Shown here piece after piece: positions 37,491 through 49,896 of a DNA stretch of 64,000 bases (position 1 is the first letter of the stretch; each line of letters opens with the position of its first letter). The notes beneath the pieces were generated by a model. That model was given only the letters and a program-made list of their open reading frames with translations, was not told the DNA's origin and did not search any database. The DNA lies in the NCBI RefSeq assembly GCF_034190915.1, contig NW_026947502.1, positions 34,068,785 to 34,132,784 of the forward strand. The letters run 5' to 3'. A program made the position numbers and the translations under genes. The stretch comes from Cavia porcellus (Eukaryota; Chordata; Mammalia; Rodentia; Caviidae).

Positions 37491-39344
37491 CACCCCCTAC
37501 TAATCGCAAGGTGCCAAGGTCAAGGGATTTGTTCTGTGATTATGTCACCATTTACTTTGGACCTTGATCTTCAGGCCTGGCAAGGCTAAACTCACCACAC
37601 TTCCACAGTGGTTCTGTCGTGTCTAAAACCCCCACCTCAAATGCACAGACTCGCACCTTCTGGACGGCCATTTCCAGGTCCACAGAACTGAGCAAAAGTA
37701 TAGAGATCACTCATGCATGTCAGTAAGATTTGAGAGATAAAGTAAATCACCCCCAGAGAAATGTTTCAAGCTCACAAGTAGGATGGTGCCTCAAGACAGT
37801 GAGCTCACTTGGATTGTACTGGTTCACTTGCACACTTTTTCTTTGGGGCCTAAAGCTTCCCTAAACCCTGTGCACTTCTTTTTCTACATTCTATCTCTGA
37901 CAGAAATCAGATTTATTCTCTCGCTGCTGTATCCTAGTGTGCACCACAGGGCCTGAACACAGTAGCATGGCCACTGAGTCTCTGGGATATGAACACATGA
38001 CCAGAACAACCAGCATTGCTGAGGTGGTACACCGGGCTCTGGTTTCTGGAAAGGTAGGAGCATAGGTCTAAGATGGTCATGAAAGGAAGCAAAAGAAAAT
38101 GTTCCAAAAAACACATGCAAAGCTCCTTCTGAGGTGGGAACATTATAGACCACCAACCCCTAGCATATAAAAATCTCACAAGTTCTCAAACACCAGAAAA
38201 TATAGTACTTTTATCTTTACCACAGATAGTGCTTCATTGCCATTCACAGAAAGTGGCACAGATCTCATTTGAGACAGCTGGTCAAAGAGCACAGCCCATA
38301 ACCCTACGTCATGGCAAAGTTAAGAGGCTTTGATGGGGAGAAATGCTGTGCCCTAATAAAAGTAATGGACACAACCCCACCAACCCCACCAAGTCACAGA
38401 AAAGTCACCAAGTCTAATGAGCAGAGAAAGACCTAGAAACCCTTCCAGGGGCCCCTTAACAAAAAGGACAATGAAAGACCCCAGGAAACTGCAGTCTCTC
38501 CAGTGGACTGAGCTGGTTCATCCCTCTTGGCAATAGCTTTATCAATTTCGGGTGCCATCAATTGACTACGAATTAAAGGAAATTCAGTCAAGGGGAGTAA
38601 GCAAAGTTTCAGAATTTGGTCACTGGCTGGCTTCAGAACAAGGAATACTGCCAACTCGTTGATCTTCCTAAATTTTCTAAGCTTTTATGAATCTCTGTTG
38701 TCCTCTGATTGTTTCAAAATAATTTAGCCAACCAAAGACTCACTCTATCTTGACTTGACCAGTAGAGCCCACGTCCCTCTGGCATTCTCTGCACTTTCCG
38801 TCACTGCCATGGTCTGAGCCTCTGTGCACACCTCCTATAGCAGAAGAGCAAAGTTTCCTTCCTATATCCACCATGCCTATCACATGCTCTTAACACCACT
38901 TCAACTGCAATACCCTTCTCACTAGAAACTAACACCAATGTCAGAGTCAATTTCCTTCAGTTCACCTGTGCAGAAAGCATACCAATTCTCTTACAGAAGA
39001 TGCAAAGTCAAACAAGAGTAGACTGGAATCAGGTCCTCGAGGAGACAGGATTTATCTGAGACATTATCATATGCAAGGTCCCACATGAATTCCACTGTGC
39101 TCCCGCAGGCAAGTACCTATATGCTCTGGGAGCCAGGTAAAGGTCTGATCTTATTCTGTACCAAGAGACTTCACGACAATGGCTGAGCCCAAAGCAGACA
39201 CACACACACACAGAGGAAAATGAGAGCTTCCTTCCTACTATTGGCATAAGAGGGAACTACTACACTTGTGGCAACTGATCGTCAAGTCTTCAAAATAAAA
39301 ATGCTCATTTTGTGTGAAAATTTATTACTCACTGGAACTAATAA
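37491..39344. other. Unique intronic DNA, no feature assigned
   Basis: No repeat or exon recognised apart from a short CA run near 39200. Confidence 0.4.
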
Positions 39345-39510
39345 TGTTGGGTATCTGAGAGTAGCATTTCTCCAAGATGTTTCTAAAACTGCAGCCTGAT
39401 AACTACCTGCATCAGAATCACCTGAACTGCTTATTTAAAATGTGGGAATCTGAGTGCCACTCCTGACCTATAGGAGACAATTATAGGAGACAAACTCTGC
39501 TCTTGAAACA
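39345..39510 (+). mobile_element. MER20/MER3-like hAT-Charlie fossil
   Basis: CATCAGAATCACCTGAACTG, TTATTTAAAATGTGGGAATC and GAGTGCCACTCCTGACCTAT follow the consensus (ATCAGAATCACCTGGGGAGC type). Confidence 0.65.
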
Positions 39511-41029
39511 TTCCCCCGAGACTTTTCAGCACCCTACATCTGGAAATGCTACTGTTGCTGTAGCACATCTGGGGACTTCCCTTCCCTTTATGCCTCAGCC
39601 GTGACTTCATCTGCCACTTGTCGTGGCCTCTCTTGGGGCTGGATTGGAGTTGCTCCATATTCACATACATCAGAAAGTGCACAGCTGAAGGAGAAAGTGG
39701 CGACCTCTGCTCTCTGTGTATCTGTTTCTCCCTTGTTTTATTGGTGCCAAGGCTTCCCGGGATAGCTACGGCAGGTTCTGCTTCCCTGACCCAAGGACAG
39801 GTGCTGCAGACTGTACAGAAATACCCCCCTGCCTGCCACATAACTGCGCTGGCGAAGGCAGATGGTATTCACTGTAGTGTGACGCGTAGCAGATCACATG
39901 AGAAAAGTTTAGACATTATTACAAATAGAAGTATAAAATGTCTTTTCCTTCTCCACTGCATCAGATAAAAGCACATCTTCAACCATAAATGGGGGAAGGG
40001 AGTCTCCCAAGTGACAGTTTCCTAAACTATAAGAAAAGCAACTCAATCAAGATAATGTGGACAGCAGTATGATCCTTCCAGGAGTATTCTAAGCCTGTGG
40101 ATCCCTGTTTCAAAAGGAATGTTTTCCATCGTGTCTGTGTCTATCATGGGGACATAGGGGGGACTCAGACCCAAGAGCAGAGAAGCGAACACCCATGCAG
40201 CACGCTCTATGTAACGCTGCAGTAACCGCAGACCTGTACCTGCGTGTTGCTGCCCCTAAACTGGGATTCCTGAGCAAAGCTACCTTTCATCTTTAGCCTC
40301 AAAGTCCAGCCCCCACGTGTCCTCAGCAATGGTGGAAGGCAATGAGGATAGAGCAAGCAGCCCCACAAATACTACTCTCATTTTTAAAATACAAACCTCA
40401 TGAATCATCACTGTGTCCAAGAAACTATCACTAAGCTTATTTATAGTCAACAGTGGGATATGTCAAGCCAAAGCCCAGGGCAGCTGATCACAGAAGGAAG
40501 GAGAAACTCACAGACTGAAGACATTAGGGAAGAATTAGGAGTGGGGAGAACAGCAGCCATTCAACAGAGAAAGCTGCAGAAGACAGCACAGAAAGTCACA
40601 AAGGAGAAGAAAGAACTGGCCATCCTCCCAAGCACTTGATCCATCTGTGTGCACTGCTTTCTACAGCTGACTCATTTTCCTGCCCCCAAAATATGTGTTA
40701 GGTTGAAAAATGTGTGGAGCATCTTTCTAAGCATGCAAAGGGAGAGCCTGCTACTTGAGGGAATCCTAGGACAAACGCATCTGATGGAAAAATGTCAAGA
40801 GTTTCTACCTTAGGATCTTTGGACCTGATGCTCTCCCTGGCTCAAACACAATCACCTGTCTTCCTCCTAGAGCTCTCTGGCGTCCTGTATGGCTGAGCTT
40901 TGGTGCCTTCCCAACATGGCATGCATTGGCCAAAACATTATGTTACTCGTCTTCCTTCCCATGATACATTCTAACAGCATCAGGACTTCCATCTCACCAA
41001 TTTTCTCAACCATGCCTACACACCTATTT
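39511..41029. other. Unique intronic DNA, no feature assigned
   Basis: Nothing recognised. Open frames are short. Confidence 0.4.
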
Positions 41030-41150
41030 TGTGATTGATCAACCACAGCAGATCATAAGCTCAAGGACAGTTGCAAACTATGTCCCTCTTGTGAACCTAG
41101 TGCCTAGCAAAGGCATGGTACAGTTGACAGCCAAAGAACACTTTCATACA
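41030..41150 (+). repeat. L2 LINE fragment
   Basis: TCATAAGCTCAAGGACAGTT and AACCTAGTGCCTAGCAAAGG followed by TGGTACAG are diverged L2 3' sequence. Confidence 0.6.
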
Positions 41151-44100
41151 TGAACTATGTGTTATTGTTTGGGTTTTCCTAAACCACAGCCAGCTTACTT
41201 CAGCTGTAGTAAATTATAGGCCTGTAATGATCTGGAACTGAAGAGCTGGGTCTTTAGAGAGAAGGAACAAAGGTCTGGCCAATCCTATTAGTGTTTTCCA
41301 GTTAGTTCAAAAGCCAAGCCTGGAACATGGAGACTTCCTAAATGCCAATGAGAAGCACTGTTTTACCCTACAGAAAGTGCTCCAAAGACGGTGATACTGA
41401 TGCCAGGCAGAACCAACACCAGACTGTAGGTATCTGATATACAGAGGATGCTGGGGAAGCCATGGTCACAAACAGGCTGGCCAGCCCATTTATCCCAGGA
41501 GCCCACCTGCCTCCCCACTCATGCTGCTGGTTTAGAACCACTCTGCCAGATTAGACGAGGCTTTTCCCCTGCAAGACAGGCTGGGAGCTACTGAACCGGA
41601 GCTTAACATTAAAATTGACAAAACTCGGGGCTTATCCGGTACAACAGGGCCTCTGGGACTGCCCTTCATATGACTAGGATTTTGATATAGCTGTGCACAA
41701 ACATGCTCCTGCATATTTCATGTTAATGAGCTTTGCCAGTTTGAGGAGGGAGGTATTCTCAGCCAGACGCTGCTGCAACAGGAAGGTAAAAGAATGAATG
41801 AGTCACATGGAACTTCAAACTGCCTTCAGACTAGCAGCAAGTGGCTTGAGGGTCATGGAATGTATTTCCCCGACATGCTGCTAAAACAGAGGGCAGCAAG
41901 ACATGGAAAGCAGCATTTACAGATGTGGAGCAGCAGCTCAGCTAGAGAAAGGGGCCTTCAAAAACAAACCAAAGCAGCTGGCAAACAGCCCCTGGAAGAT
42001 GAGCATCTACTTTATGCCATATGCTTTTTTGGTACTCTCCCACACCACACAGTCTGAATGTCATTCCAGCTTCGTAGACAAAGAAATTGGCACTCTAGTC
42101 AAAGACGCAAGCTGGTTCTCGGCAAGACTGGGAGGTCAGACTAAGTAAGAGATGGTCCTTAACCGCGACATGCCTCAGCCTTATGAGTCTCACAGAGGTT
42201 CAGAGACTGCGCCCGAGTCTGGAGGCAGACTTTTGTCCCTGCTTAGTTCCTACAGCACCCAGGAGTTGGAGTCCACCATCACTGTCGATTCCTAATAGCA
42301 TGAGATACACATTTTCAGAGCTAACCTGACTCACTGGGGTCAGCCCCCTGCAGTGAACACTCTCCACCTTTCTGGTTGTGTGGAAAGCTCAGGCTGGGGA
42401 GAGTTTATGCTCTCATTCATTTCAGTTCATTCATCATCCCTGAGGAGATTCTGTGGCGAGCTCTACGGCAAAGGTCTGGAGCAGCCAGCTGTGTACAACA
42501 GAGCACCGAAAAGGAATTACTGAGCTAGGAGAGCCTGGCTTGGAGACAGGAGGTAGACAAGAAAAAATTATTTTCAGTGCTTGTGACACCTAGAATTTTT
42601 ACTTAACACCAGCACGTGGGTTACCATGCAGGATGCCCTGCTTGGGAAGGAATTCAAATCACCAAAATACTCATCTACTACCTGTCACATAGTCAAAAAT
42701 TTAGGTGCTTATTTCAAGAAGCACCCAACTATTAAGGATGCTAAAAGGTAGATAAATGCAACTACAAATCAAATAATAATGCATAAAAGTGCTATATAAG
42801 TTAACATCTATAAAAAATTACTTTCACTTAAACTAGGCATTGTGCTTATGTGTTCATATGCATTAGCCAATATATGCTAAATGTATCCACCCATTATTTG
42901 TTTCCCTTAAGGAATTACCCTTCTACCACCCTTAATCTTGGAAACCCGAGGCAGCCTCTACTGCTGCTCTAATGCCAGAATCCAGCTCTAGCCCTGGGCA
43001 TGTAACCCAGTCCCAAAGGGTCAGCATAGTTTACTACTTAGCCAAAATGATTGAAGGAGTGCCCAACACCAGTAAATCTAACAAAGTCCCTTTAGGGATA
43101 TTTATTGGCAGTATTGAGACAAAAACTATATGATATAAACTTGTAGTTGTCATGAGCTACAACATGGAACAAATCAGCCTGAGTTAAAAAGGAAAAAAAA
43201 AATGGAAATGTAGCCCAAAGCGGGAAATAGAGAGCAGAAAGAATGACGGACACACATAAACCCTGAGTTCTAAGAAATAACTTGAGCCTCTGGATTCAGC
43301 CTTGAGAAAACCCACAGTGTAAGAGTAGAATTGTCAGTCAGTCAGTAACTCCTTCCTTCCACTTCAGCCTGGTTGGACTAGATTTCCGTTACTTACCATG
43401 TGATGTTCTCATCTGCGGGATGCATGGTACAATTATCTCCCACTTAACACGTAAGAGAGCAGAGGCCCTGACGATAAACAAACGGAGGCTACTTTAAATC
43501 TAGCACCAAGGGCTTTGAGGGGCTGTATGGCTCCTACACCAGGAACCGCAGGCCTGCCAGGGTCCATGACTCAGGGAGAGCTTTTCCTCCACCTGCCAGT
43601 GTGAAGATCGGGAAGGAAAACTGCCCAGTTCCAGCCCCTTTCCTTCGCGGTGGGTTCCCGTCTTGTTTGCCTCCATACTGGGGGTGCAACCATTTGAAGT
43701 CTCTGCGTCCTGCAGGGTTCTGTTAAACTCTTCATCCAGGGCACTGTCTTGTCTGTTAGCAGTGCACAGAAATGATGCTTCTTATAACTAATGGCATCTT
43801 ACCCTAGGTGACATATGGTGAAAAAATACTTGCAACCTCAGGCAAGTTGATCTAATCTTTCATAGGGAATTTCTTCTCTGTAATTATCTGACCTGAGAAG
43901 ATAAAACCAAGTGTGAGCTGACCTGAGGAATTTCCCTAGGCATAGTCACTTTACCATATGAAAGGTAAAAGCAGTTATCTTGCTTGTGTCCAGGTTTGGA
44001 TATTGAGGATGTTTAGCTTGACATACTATATTTTAGATAAATGAGAAATGATGTATTATAAAATAATTATGAAAATTACTTTGTCTTCTCAAGCAAGATA

Positions 44101-45686
44101 AAATAGTTGTGCTAATGGTTAGGTCCCTTTCCTCTAGAGGAACATTATAGGTCCAATTATCCCACCGGAAGCCACTTCTTTGGTTCTGAAAACAGCCTCA
44201 TCAGCATCTAGCGGAGTGTTCACCCTCACAGCACTGTGGTCCAAATGAAAATCTGTGGGCCAGGGCTGGGAAGACCCAGCAGAGCAGGAGAACATGACCT
44301 AGAAAGGTCATCAGGGGCAAAAAAAAAAAAACTCCACCAGGCCTGCCTGGCAAGACCTAGGGTCCTTAGAAGGGCAAGCTGAAGTGAGATGGAGCAGACA
44401 AGGGTCTTGGGCCCATTAACATTTAAACTGCTCCTTTACAATGATCCTTGTGAAATAATTATTTCTATCAGTGGTCATCTGGTGCACAGGATTTAAGATA
44501 GGGGCTTCATTAAAGAGAGTCAGGATCACAAACTCATTTAAGTCTCCTTGAACTGGTTTAATCAAAATGATTTTCTGCTGCTCTCCATTACAAGCCGAGT
44601 TTCAGCGGTGATAGATTGATGACTGATCCCCTAAGCCCTGCCCCTCCCTGTCACCAGGCCTACCCACTGAGCCAGGCTGTGTTCTATCAATAAGTCCTAT
44701 CTGCCCTTGAAACTCATTATAGCTGAGATACTAAGATCAAACGAGCAGACCCAATGCTCACAGCCAACCTGGTTCTGAGACAGAGACCACCAAATTCCAC
44801 AGCATATACACCATTAAGAAGGAGAATAAGGGCTGGTCCTCGAGCGCTCATTAGGATCACAAACCCAGGCCACTCAGGAATAAGATAAATGCCAGCCAAG
44901 GCAACACTTCGGATTCTTTGAGCCTGCTAAAGGTAATTATCCTGGCGTTAAATGTCAGGGCTAGTTTCATGCATGCAAAAGGAAGAAAATGTCATGTTTA
45001 GTGTAAGCAACAATATTATTTTCATCAAATCAGAAGCTCATTATTAAGAGAAGGTAAGACCTGACATGACCTCCCCAATAAGCCGAGTTCACCTGGTTTC
45101 CTATTCTGTCTGAAAGCTAGGGTTCCTTGCTTGATTGCCATCAGGAATTAAGCAGGGAACTTGCCGTGTGTTTGCATTTCAAGCTCACACTCGAAATCAC
45201 TCAGCCCTTGACTGGCTGCAACACTCAGGCCCTTCCTCACCCCAGCTCTGGGTCTCTACACTCTAATTCTGGTAAGGTGTGTTAAACCTCCCAGTAAGGA
45301 CGGAAGGCTAGTAGCAGTACTTCTTTCATAGGACTGTTAGGAGTATTAAGTGAAATGATACAGGAAAAGTAGCTTACACAATTTGTGACATACTAAGTAC
45401 CCATAAGTGTTAGCTATGATCTATTTCTCCAATGCTTTCATTTGTTAATTACAACCAACATAAATTAGCTTTATAAATAAATATATTTTTAAAAACAAAG
45501 ATAATAAAGAAATGTGTGCCAGCATAAACAGCAGACAAGAGGTTACATGACAAAATGCATTAATTCTGTTCACCTTTATAGTGCAGTGCCTAGCACATAG
45601 GCAATCAAATATTTGCTAGAATAAATGAATATAAGAATTAACAGAGTAAATTCCCCTCTAATAATGGTCATCCAAAGCCATATCAT
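41151..45686. other. Repeat-poor intronic DNA with candidate regulatory blocks
   Basis: Almost no transposon sequence is recognisable over about 4.5 kb. Blocks near 43780-44110 (several GATA words) and 44430-45130 (TAAT/ATTA words) look like conserved noncoding DNA. A pure A-run lies near 44320. No exon seen. Confidence 0.45.
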
Positions 45687-45800
45687 GCCAGGCATGGTGG
45701 TGCACGCCTGTAGTCCCAGCACTTTCGCGGCTGAGGGAAGAAGATTACCCTGAGTTTTGAGGCCAGCCTGAACTACATAGAGTCCCTGTCTCAAAAGTCA
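45687..45800 (+). mobile_element. B1 SINE
   Basis: GCCAGGCATGGTGGTGCACG, CCTGTAGTCCCAGCACTTTC and AGGCCAGCCTGAACTACATA; ends CCTGTCTCAAAA. Well preserved. Confidence 0.95.
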
Positions 45801-47054
45801 AACCAACAAAAAAGCCACATCACACCTATGATCTTGTCCTCAAACCATGGAGAAGTATACAACAGCTGAAGATGAGAAGTCATTGCACAACTTAACACAG
45901 ACACTGCAAGCATTAACTTCTATGTCTCCTCCTTCTTGGTATTGTATCGGTGCAAAAGTCCAGGCCTCACCTGTCTAAAACATCAGAATTGTTAGTCCTT
46001 ATGAAAGAATAATAACCAAATAACAGATCACAAATGCATTCAGGACCAACCATCTGAATGCTTCTCTTGGATCCATAAATATAGGCAACCCACTCTGAAG
46101 TAGGTCTGAAGGTTTCACTTCTGTATAGGCACAGTGACTATTTTGCACCCAGAGTAATACGATGTATTCAAAGCAGTGAGCAGAGGCTGCCAGGCCGGCT
46201 TAGGCAACACCCTAGCACACCCCACAGTCAAGGGAGCACAGCTCACACCTCCCCATGGGACCCATTTCACAATTGGCCAGTCACCGCTCTACGAGGAGCT
46301 CTTGACTTTCCATTTCCAGAGCCCAAAAATCATTCCTAAACTTCTGTCTCCCACGTCCAACAAGTGACAAGTTGAGAGGGATGCAAGAAGTTTTCTTTCA
46401 CGCTGAATTTCAAAAACTGATAAGCACTGTAACAGTAAGCTCAGGACATGGATGGCCCTTCAAGGTTGTCAGAGGCTTTAAAATATAAAACAAAACAAAG
46501 AAACCCCTAAACAATAGCAAAGAAGTTGGGGCTTTGTCACACTTCAGCAAAAACCTGGCTCCATGAGAATGATCAGGCTGGCTGAGCAAATGCAACGCAA
46601 GCTGGCACCTTGTCTGCTGCCCACTGAGTAGCCTGTTTCTAAAGAAAGCAATCTTTCACTCTCTGGCCCCAGTGGACTCTGGCTTTGTGGTTGTTCCAAA
46701 TAAATGGCCCAACTGAAGACAAGGGGACTTGCCTTTAAGGTATATCTACTCTGAGCTTCACACACTTCGAAGAGGTTAATGGCATTAAATTATGCCTGAG
46801 ATACTGCTGATTTTAGAGGACACCATGAAATATATAAAATGGTTGGTGCCTGAACAGGTCTAGGATAGTTTTTGAATATTATTAGATATTCTCATCGGTA
46901 CTCTGGATCAAATTATTGTTTTTATAAACTCGGCTGTGAAAGTATTAGTTTAATACTTAAAACTATTTCAGAAACAAAAAGCAATAAACTTGAATTTAAA
47001 AGCTATTCTCTTCTTGTTGTTAAGTCTTGGAGCTATATACATTACAATATCTAA
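45801..47054. other. Unique intronic DNA, no feature assigned
   Basis: No repeat or exon recognised. Confidence 0.4.
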
Positions 47055-47222
47055 GGTAGTATTTCCTAGACATAAGAATTGCCAAGTATGTTTATTTAAA
47101 ATGTGGATTCCACCTTGCTCTCACTCCAGAAATATGGAATCAGAATCTCCAGGGGAGGAGTGTGGGCGCTGTAATTTAGCAAGCACCCAAGGTAGGTTTC
47201 ATCATCTGTCAGGTTTGGAAAA
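47055..47222 (+). mobile_element. MER20-like hAT fossil
   Basis: AGACATAAGAATTGCCAAGT, TTATTTAAAATGTGGATTCC and GGAATCAGAATCTCCAGGGG follow the consensus. An 11-12 base A-run sits at its end. Confidence 0.6.
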
Positions 47223-48485
47223 AAAAAAAAAAGCATTGAACCAAGGATAAAAATGTCAGCATCAGCCATAAGGAGCATAAGAAATGAAGGGAAAGCCAAT
47301 TTTTAAAAAATTTAAAGCTAAGTGGGAATGAAGGATATCACACTTCTGATACACGGGCATACAAACCTTCAGCAGATGTGAAAGCAGTCAACCCAGGGTC
47401 CAGCGGCACACGTGTTTCCCATCCCGCCCTCTGCCCTGAGCACAAGGCACCCGGGAAGGTCGCTCTTCACCTGTTCCAGACATGGCTCCATCTGCCCATT
47501 TCTAGCAGAGCTTAGCATCTGTCCTTCCCTCAACTCTATCAAAACTGTGATGGTAAAATAGCAGTCACTTCCACCTTAGGTGAGTCTATGAATAGAAGCC
47601 TCAGGGTTTAGGCATCAATTTCAGTCACAGGCAAAGGCAGTTCATGCAGAGTCCCTCGGATCTGAGCAGAGAGGGGACCAGAACAGCTTAACAGCAGGTC
47701 AGGGACATGGTGACAGAGGCGCACCCTAGCGGGGAGAGGGGGCTGTAGGGGGTGCATCTGCTGTAAAATAAGGCACCAAATAACTGTGGAAGTTCAATGA
47801 ACGAACGTGGAAGCCCCTTTCCAGGAAAAGCAGCCCACCACACACAAAGAAGAGGTGGAAGAGGAATAAAAGAGAGATAAGCAAGCCCCTACTAAAGACT
47901 ATGGACACATCTGTCTTCTGGAAGTGGACTGGGAGAGATTGTCCTTTAAAAGCACAAGGAAACCTGACAGACATTCAATGCCTCAGACTCTCCCACGGCC
48001 CTGGAGCCTGGGAGATTGGGAATAGGACTATGAGGGACCCAGAGAAGAATCCTCACTCATCTCCCACCTCATAGAACCGAAAAACCATGTCCTATGACAA
48101 GAACAAGAAGCTTTGTGTGATTAGATCAAGGTGTCATTCTTTTTAAAATGTATGCTGCCAGCGTGTTAGTGCATCCCTAAAAATTGGCCCAATAAAACAG
48201 GATAGCAATGCACATGACACAAAAGATTTTTTTCTGGTTAAGCTTGGACATTTTTACAACGTTTAAAACATCACAAGGACACGAATCCCTAATGTTAAGT
48301 ACGGTAAGATATCACACTTCCAAATCCTCTGGAAGGTGTGGCCCCAGCAGCAGTTCTGGATGCCATCTTCTGGGAAGCTGGCTCCAGGGGCCTCTTGCCC
48401 CCACATCTTCAGAGGCACACACCTGGGAAATGGCGAGCAGCCCAGGAGCAGAAACACGCAGCTCAGGAGTCCAGCAATAGTTTCT
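47223..48485. other. Unique intronic DNA, no feature assigned
   Basis: No repeat or exon recognised. Confidence 0.4.
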
Positions 48486-48512
48486 CCCCCCCCCCCCACC
48501 ACCACCACCACC
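48486..48512. repeat. (C)12(ACC)5 simple repeat
   Basis: Twelve C followed by five ACC units. On the minus strand it is G-rich and G-quadruplex-prone. Overlapping open frames with poly-glycine or poly-histidine are artefacts. Confidence 0.95.
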
Positions 48513-49059
48513 AGGGTTGTTCTTCAGGACAGGGGATAAACTCCGAGGGCCACCTGTTCCCTTTCCCTCTCCCCTAAAGACTCCAAGGGTCAAAACTGCC
48601 AGATTCTCCCTAAGATTTCATCAACCCATGGTAATGACACCCATCCCACCTGCTCAGACCCTTGCAATGCCTTAATCCCTAATAAATAAGCCGGGGGCCC
48701 CAAAGTGAACCTTTCCTATAGTGATGCTTTTGACAGGTCCCAGAGGAGGTCCCGGAGCGCTGCAGCCCCATGAGCTTCTACCTGGGCTTTGGCAGTCAGT
48801 CATTCCCATCAGGAGACCTCAGAAGCTTAGGAAGCGTCCTTCCCATCTGCTGTTCGCGGCTCCTGCTAGATTTTAGGGGACCCCTTGCCTCCCCTCCTGC
48901 AAATATGGTGCACCTGGACCGCAGGTAACAGGCAAGAGGATAGAGCCTGCGAAGTTCGCTTAACTTCCTCTCCAGCGAGACGCCCCAACCCCAACACCCG
49001 GCAGCTGTGCCCCAGCGCCTCCTGCCTGGCCTCCCTCCCGGGCCAGCTCCTGGAGACCC

Positions 49060-49100
49060 ACCACACCCCACCCCGCCCCGCCCCGCCCTGCCCCGCCGCG
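49060..49100 (-). promoter_or_regulatory. G-rich tract downstream of the SPOCK1 5' splice site
   Basis: On the plus strand this is a run of CCCCG units (CCCCGCCCCGCCCCGCCCTG and flanks). On the minus, transcribed-like strand it is a series of GGGG blocks starting about 20 nt after the donor. Four or more G-runs with one-base loops fit the G-quadruplex pattern in nascent RNA and non-template DNA. The motif is seen directly. A role in splicing or R-loops is inference. Confidence 0.6.
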
Positions 49101-49119
49101 CGGGAGCAGCGGTACTCAC

Positions 49120-49305
49120 GTCTCTGAAGCGGTTCCAGTACTTGTCCCTGTCGTACTGGGAGACGGTGCTCAGCCACTGGTCATTGTCCAGGAAATTGCC
49201 GTTGTTGAGGCCCGCGCCTCGGGTGAACGCGTCCAGGTGCCGGCTCTCCACTTGCAGGAAGCAGCACGCGGCGGCGGCCGCGGCCAGCACGGCGATCGCG
49301 GGCAT
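49120..49305 (-). CDS. SPOCK1: SPOCK1 (testican-1) first coding exon, partial CDS
   Basis: Testican-1 is a secreted extracellular-matrix proteoglycan (SPARC/osteonectin family, with follistatin/Kazal, EF-hand calcium-binding and thyroglobulin domains) expressed strongly in brain. This exon encodes only residues 1-62. Residues 1 to about 21 (MPAIAVLAAAAAACCFLQVE plus S) form an alanine-rich signal peptide. The rest is the acidic N-terminal segment ending in the strongly conserved LDNDQWLSTVSQYDRDKYWN and RFRD. The exon closes on a whole codon (GAC, phase 0) followed by the donor GTGAGT at 49119-49114, where known testican-1 continues with DDYFRNW. The later domains lie on exons beyond position 1. 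The start was chosen because the reading frame upstream, though open to 49509, is proline-rich and unlike the family, while MPAIAVLAA matches testican-1. From memory the human protein has W where the second-to-last A/C of the signal core is C here, and the stretch AFTRGAGLNN is lineage-variable. Recognition is confident. Confidence 0.95.
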
Positions 49306-49896
49306 CTGCGGGCGGGCAGGGGCCAGGGGCGTGAGCGGGGCGGGGGTCCTCGGCCGGCCCGGCCCCAGCGGTCGGGGCGGGGGTCGCGGCGGGGCCAGGG
49401 ACCCCGGCACACCTGGAGCGCGCGCGGACCCGGAGACCACAGGAGCCGCTCTCGCAGGGGGCTGAGCTGGAACCGGAGGCTGGGTCGCCAGCGGGGGGGC
49501 GCTGTCCACTGCACGGGACCCCGCGCGCCCGCTCCCCGGGCGCCCGCGAGCTCGACCCTTGGATCAGATCAGATGGGGGGGTCAGCACCCCTCCGCCAAA
49601 TCCTAGCTCCCGGGATCCTGACCCGGCCGCGCGCCCGTCGACGGTGCCCACGGCTCGGGCAGGAGGGGAGGACAGGGCTGGGGCTGCAGCCGAGGCTCGG
49701 CAACACGGACGCCGGCGGTGCCCGCTCCCGGGGGCCCCGTCCCCGGATGAGCAATAGGTTTCCTTGCTCGCCCGGCCAGGGAGATCCACGAGAAGGGCGC
49801 GGAGATCACCCCAGGCTCCGACCTGCCGGCCCGCGGGCGCCCCAGGCGAGGTCCCAACTACGCCAAGTTGGGGCGCAGGGTCTGCGGCGCACGTAC
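49306..49896 (-). other. SPOCK1: Predicted SPOCK1 intron 1 (591 bp, within 5'UTR)
   Basis: Read on the minus strand, the interval begins with the strong donor CCCAAG|GTACGT at 49897/49896. It ends with a pyrimidine-rich tract and CAG directly in front of the initiator ATG (acceptor AG at 49307-49306). It is very GC-rich and belongs to the CpG island. Both sites are visible in the sequence. That they are used together is inference. If they are not, this is 5'UTR or promoter. Confidence 0.6.

Larger units (their letters stand above)
1..49119 (-). other. SPOCK1: SPOCK1 long intron (5' part), extends past the window
   Basis: All sequence downstream of the coding-exon donor at 49119 is intronic by position. 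The next SPOCK1 exon should encode DDYFRNW-type sequence. I did not find it on the minus strand in the supplied open frames or by reading, so the acceptor lies outside the window. This agrees with the known very large size of SPOCK1 in mammals. The interval is mostly noncoding unique DNA plus the repeats listed separately. Confidence 0.8.

Noticed and set aside
48263..48593. Poly-glycine and poly-histidine frames
   Set aside because: Translations of the (C)12(ACC)5 simple repeat.
48796..49509. 237-codon minus-strand frame containing the SPOCK1 N-terminus
   Set aside because: Only codons 69-130 (49305-49120) are SPOCK1. The upstream part is 5'UTR/intron and the downstream part reads into the intron after the GTGAGT donor.
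49181..49789. 202-codon minus-strand frame overlapping SPOCK1 exon in another register
   Set aside because: Same GC-composition artefact. The true SPOCK1 frame is recognised by sequence and splice donor.
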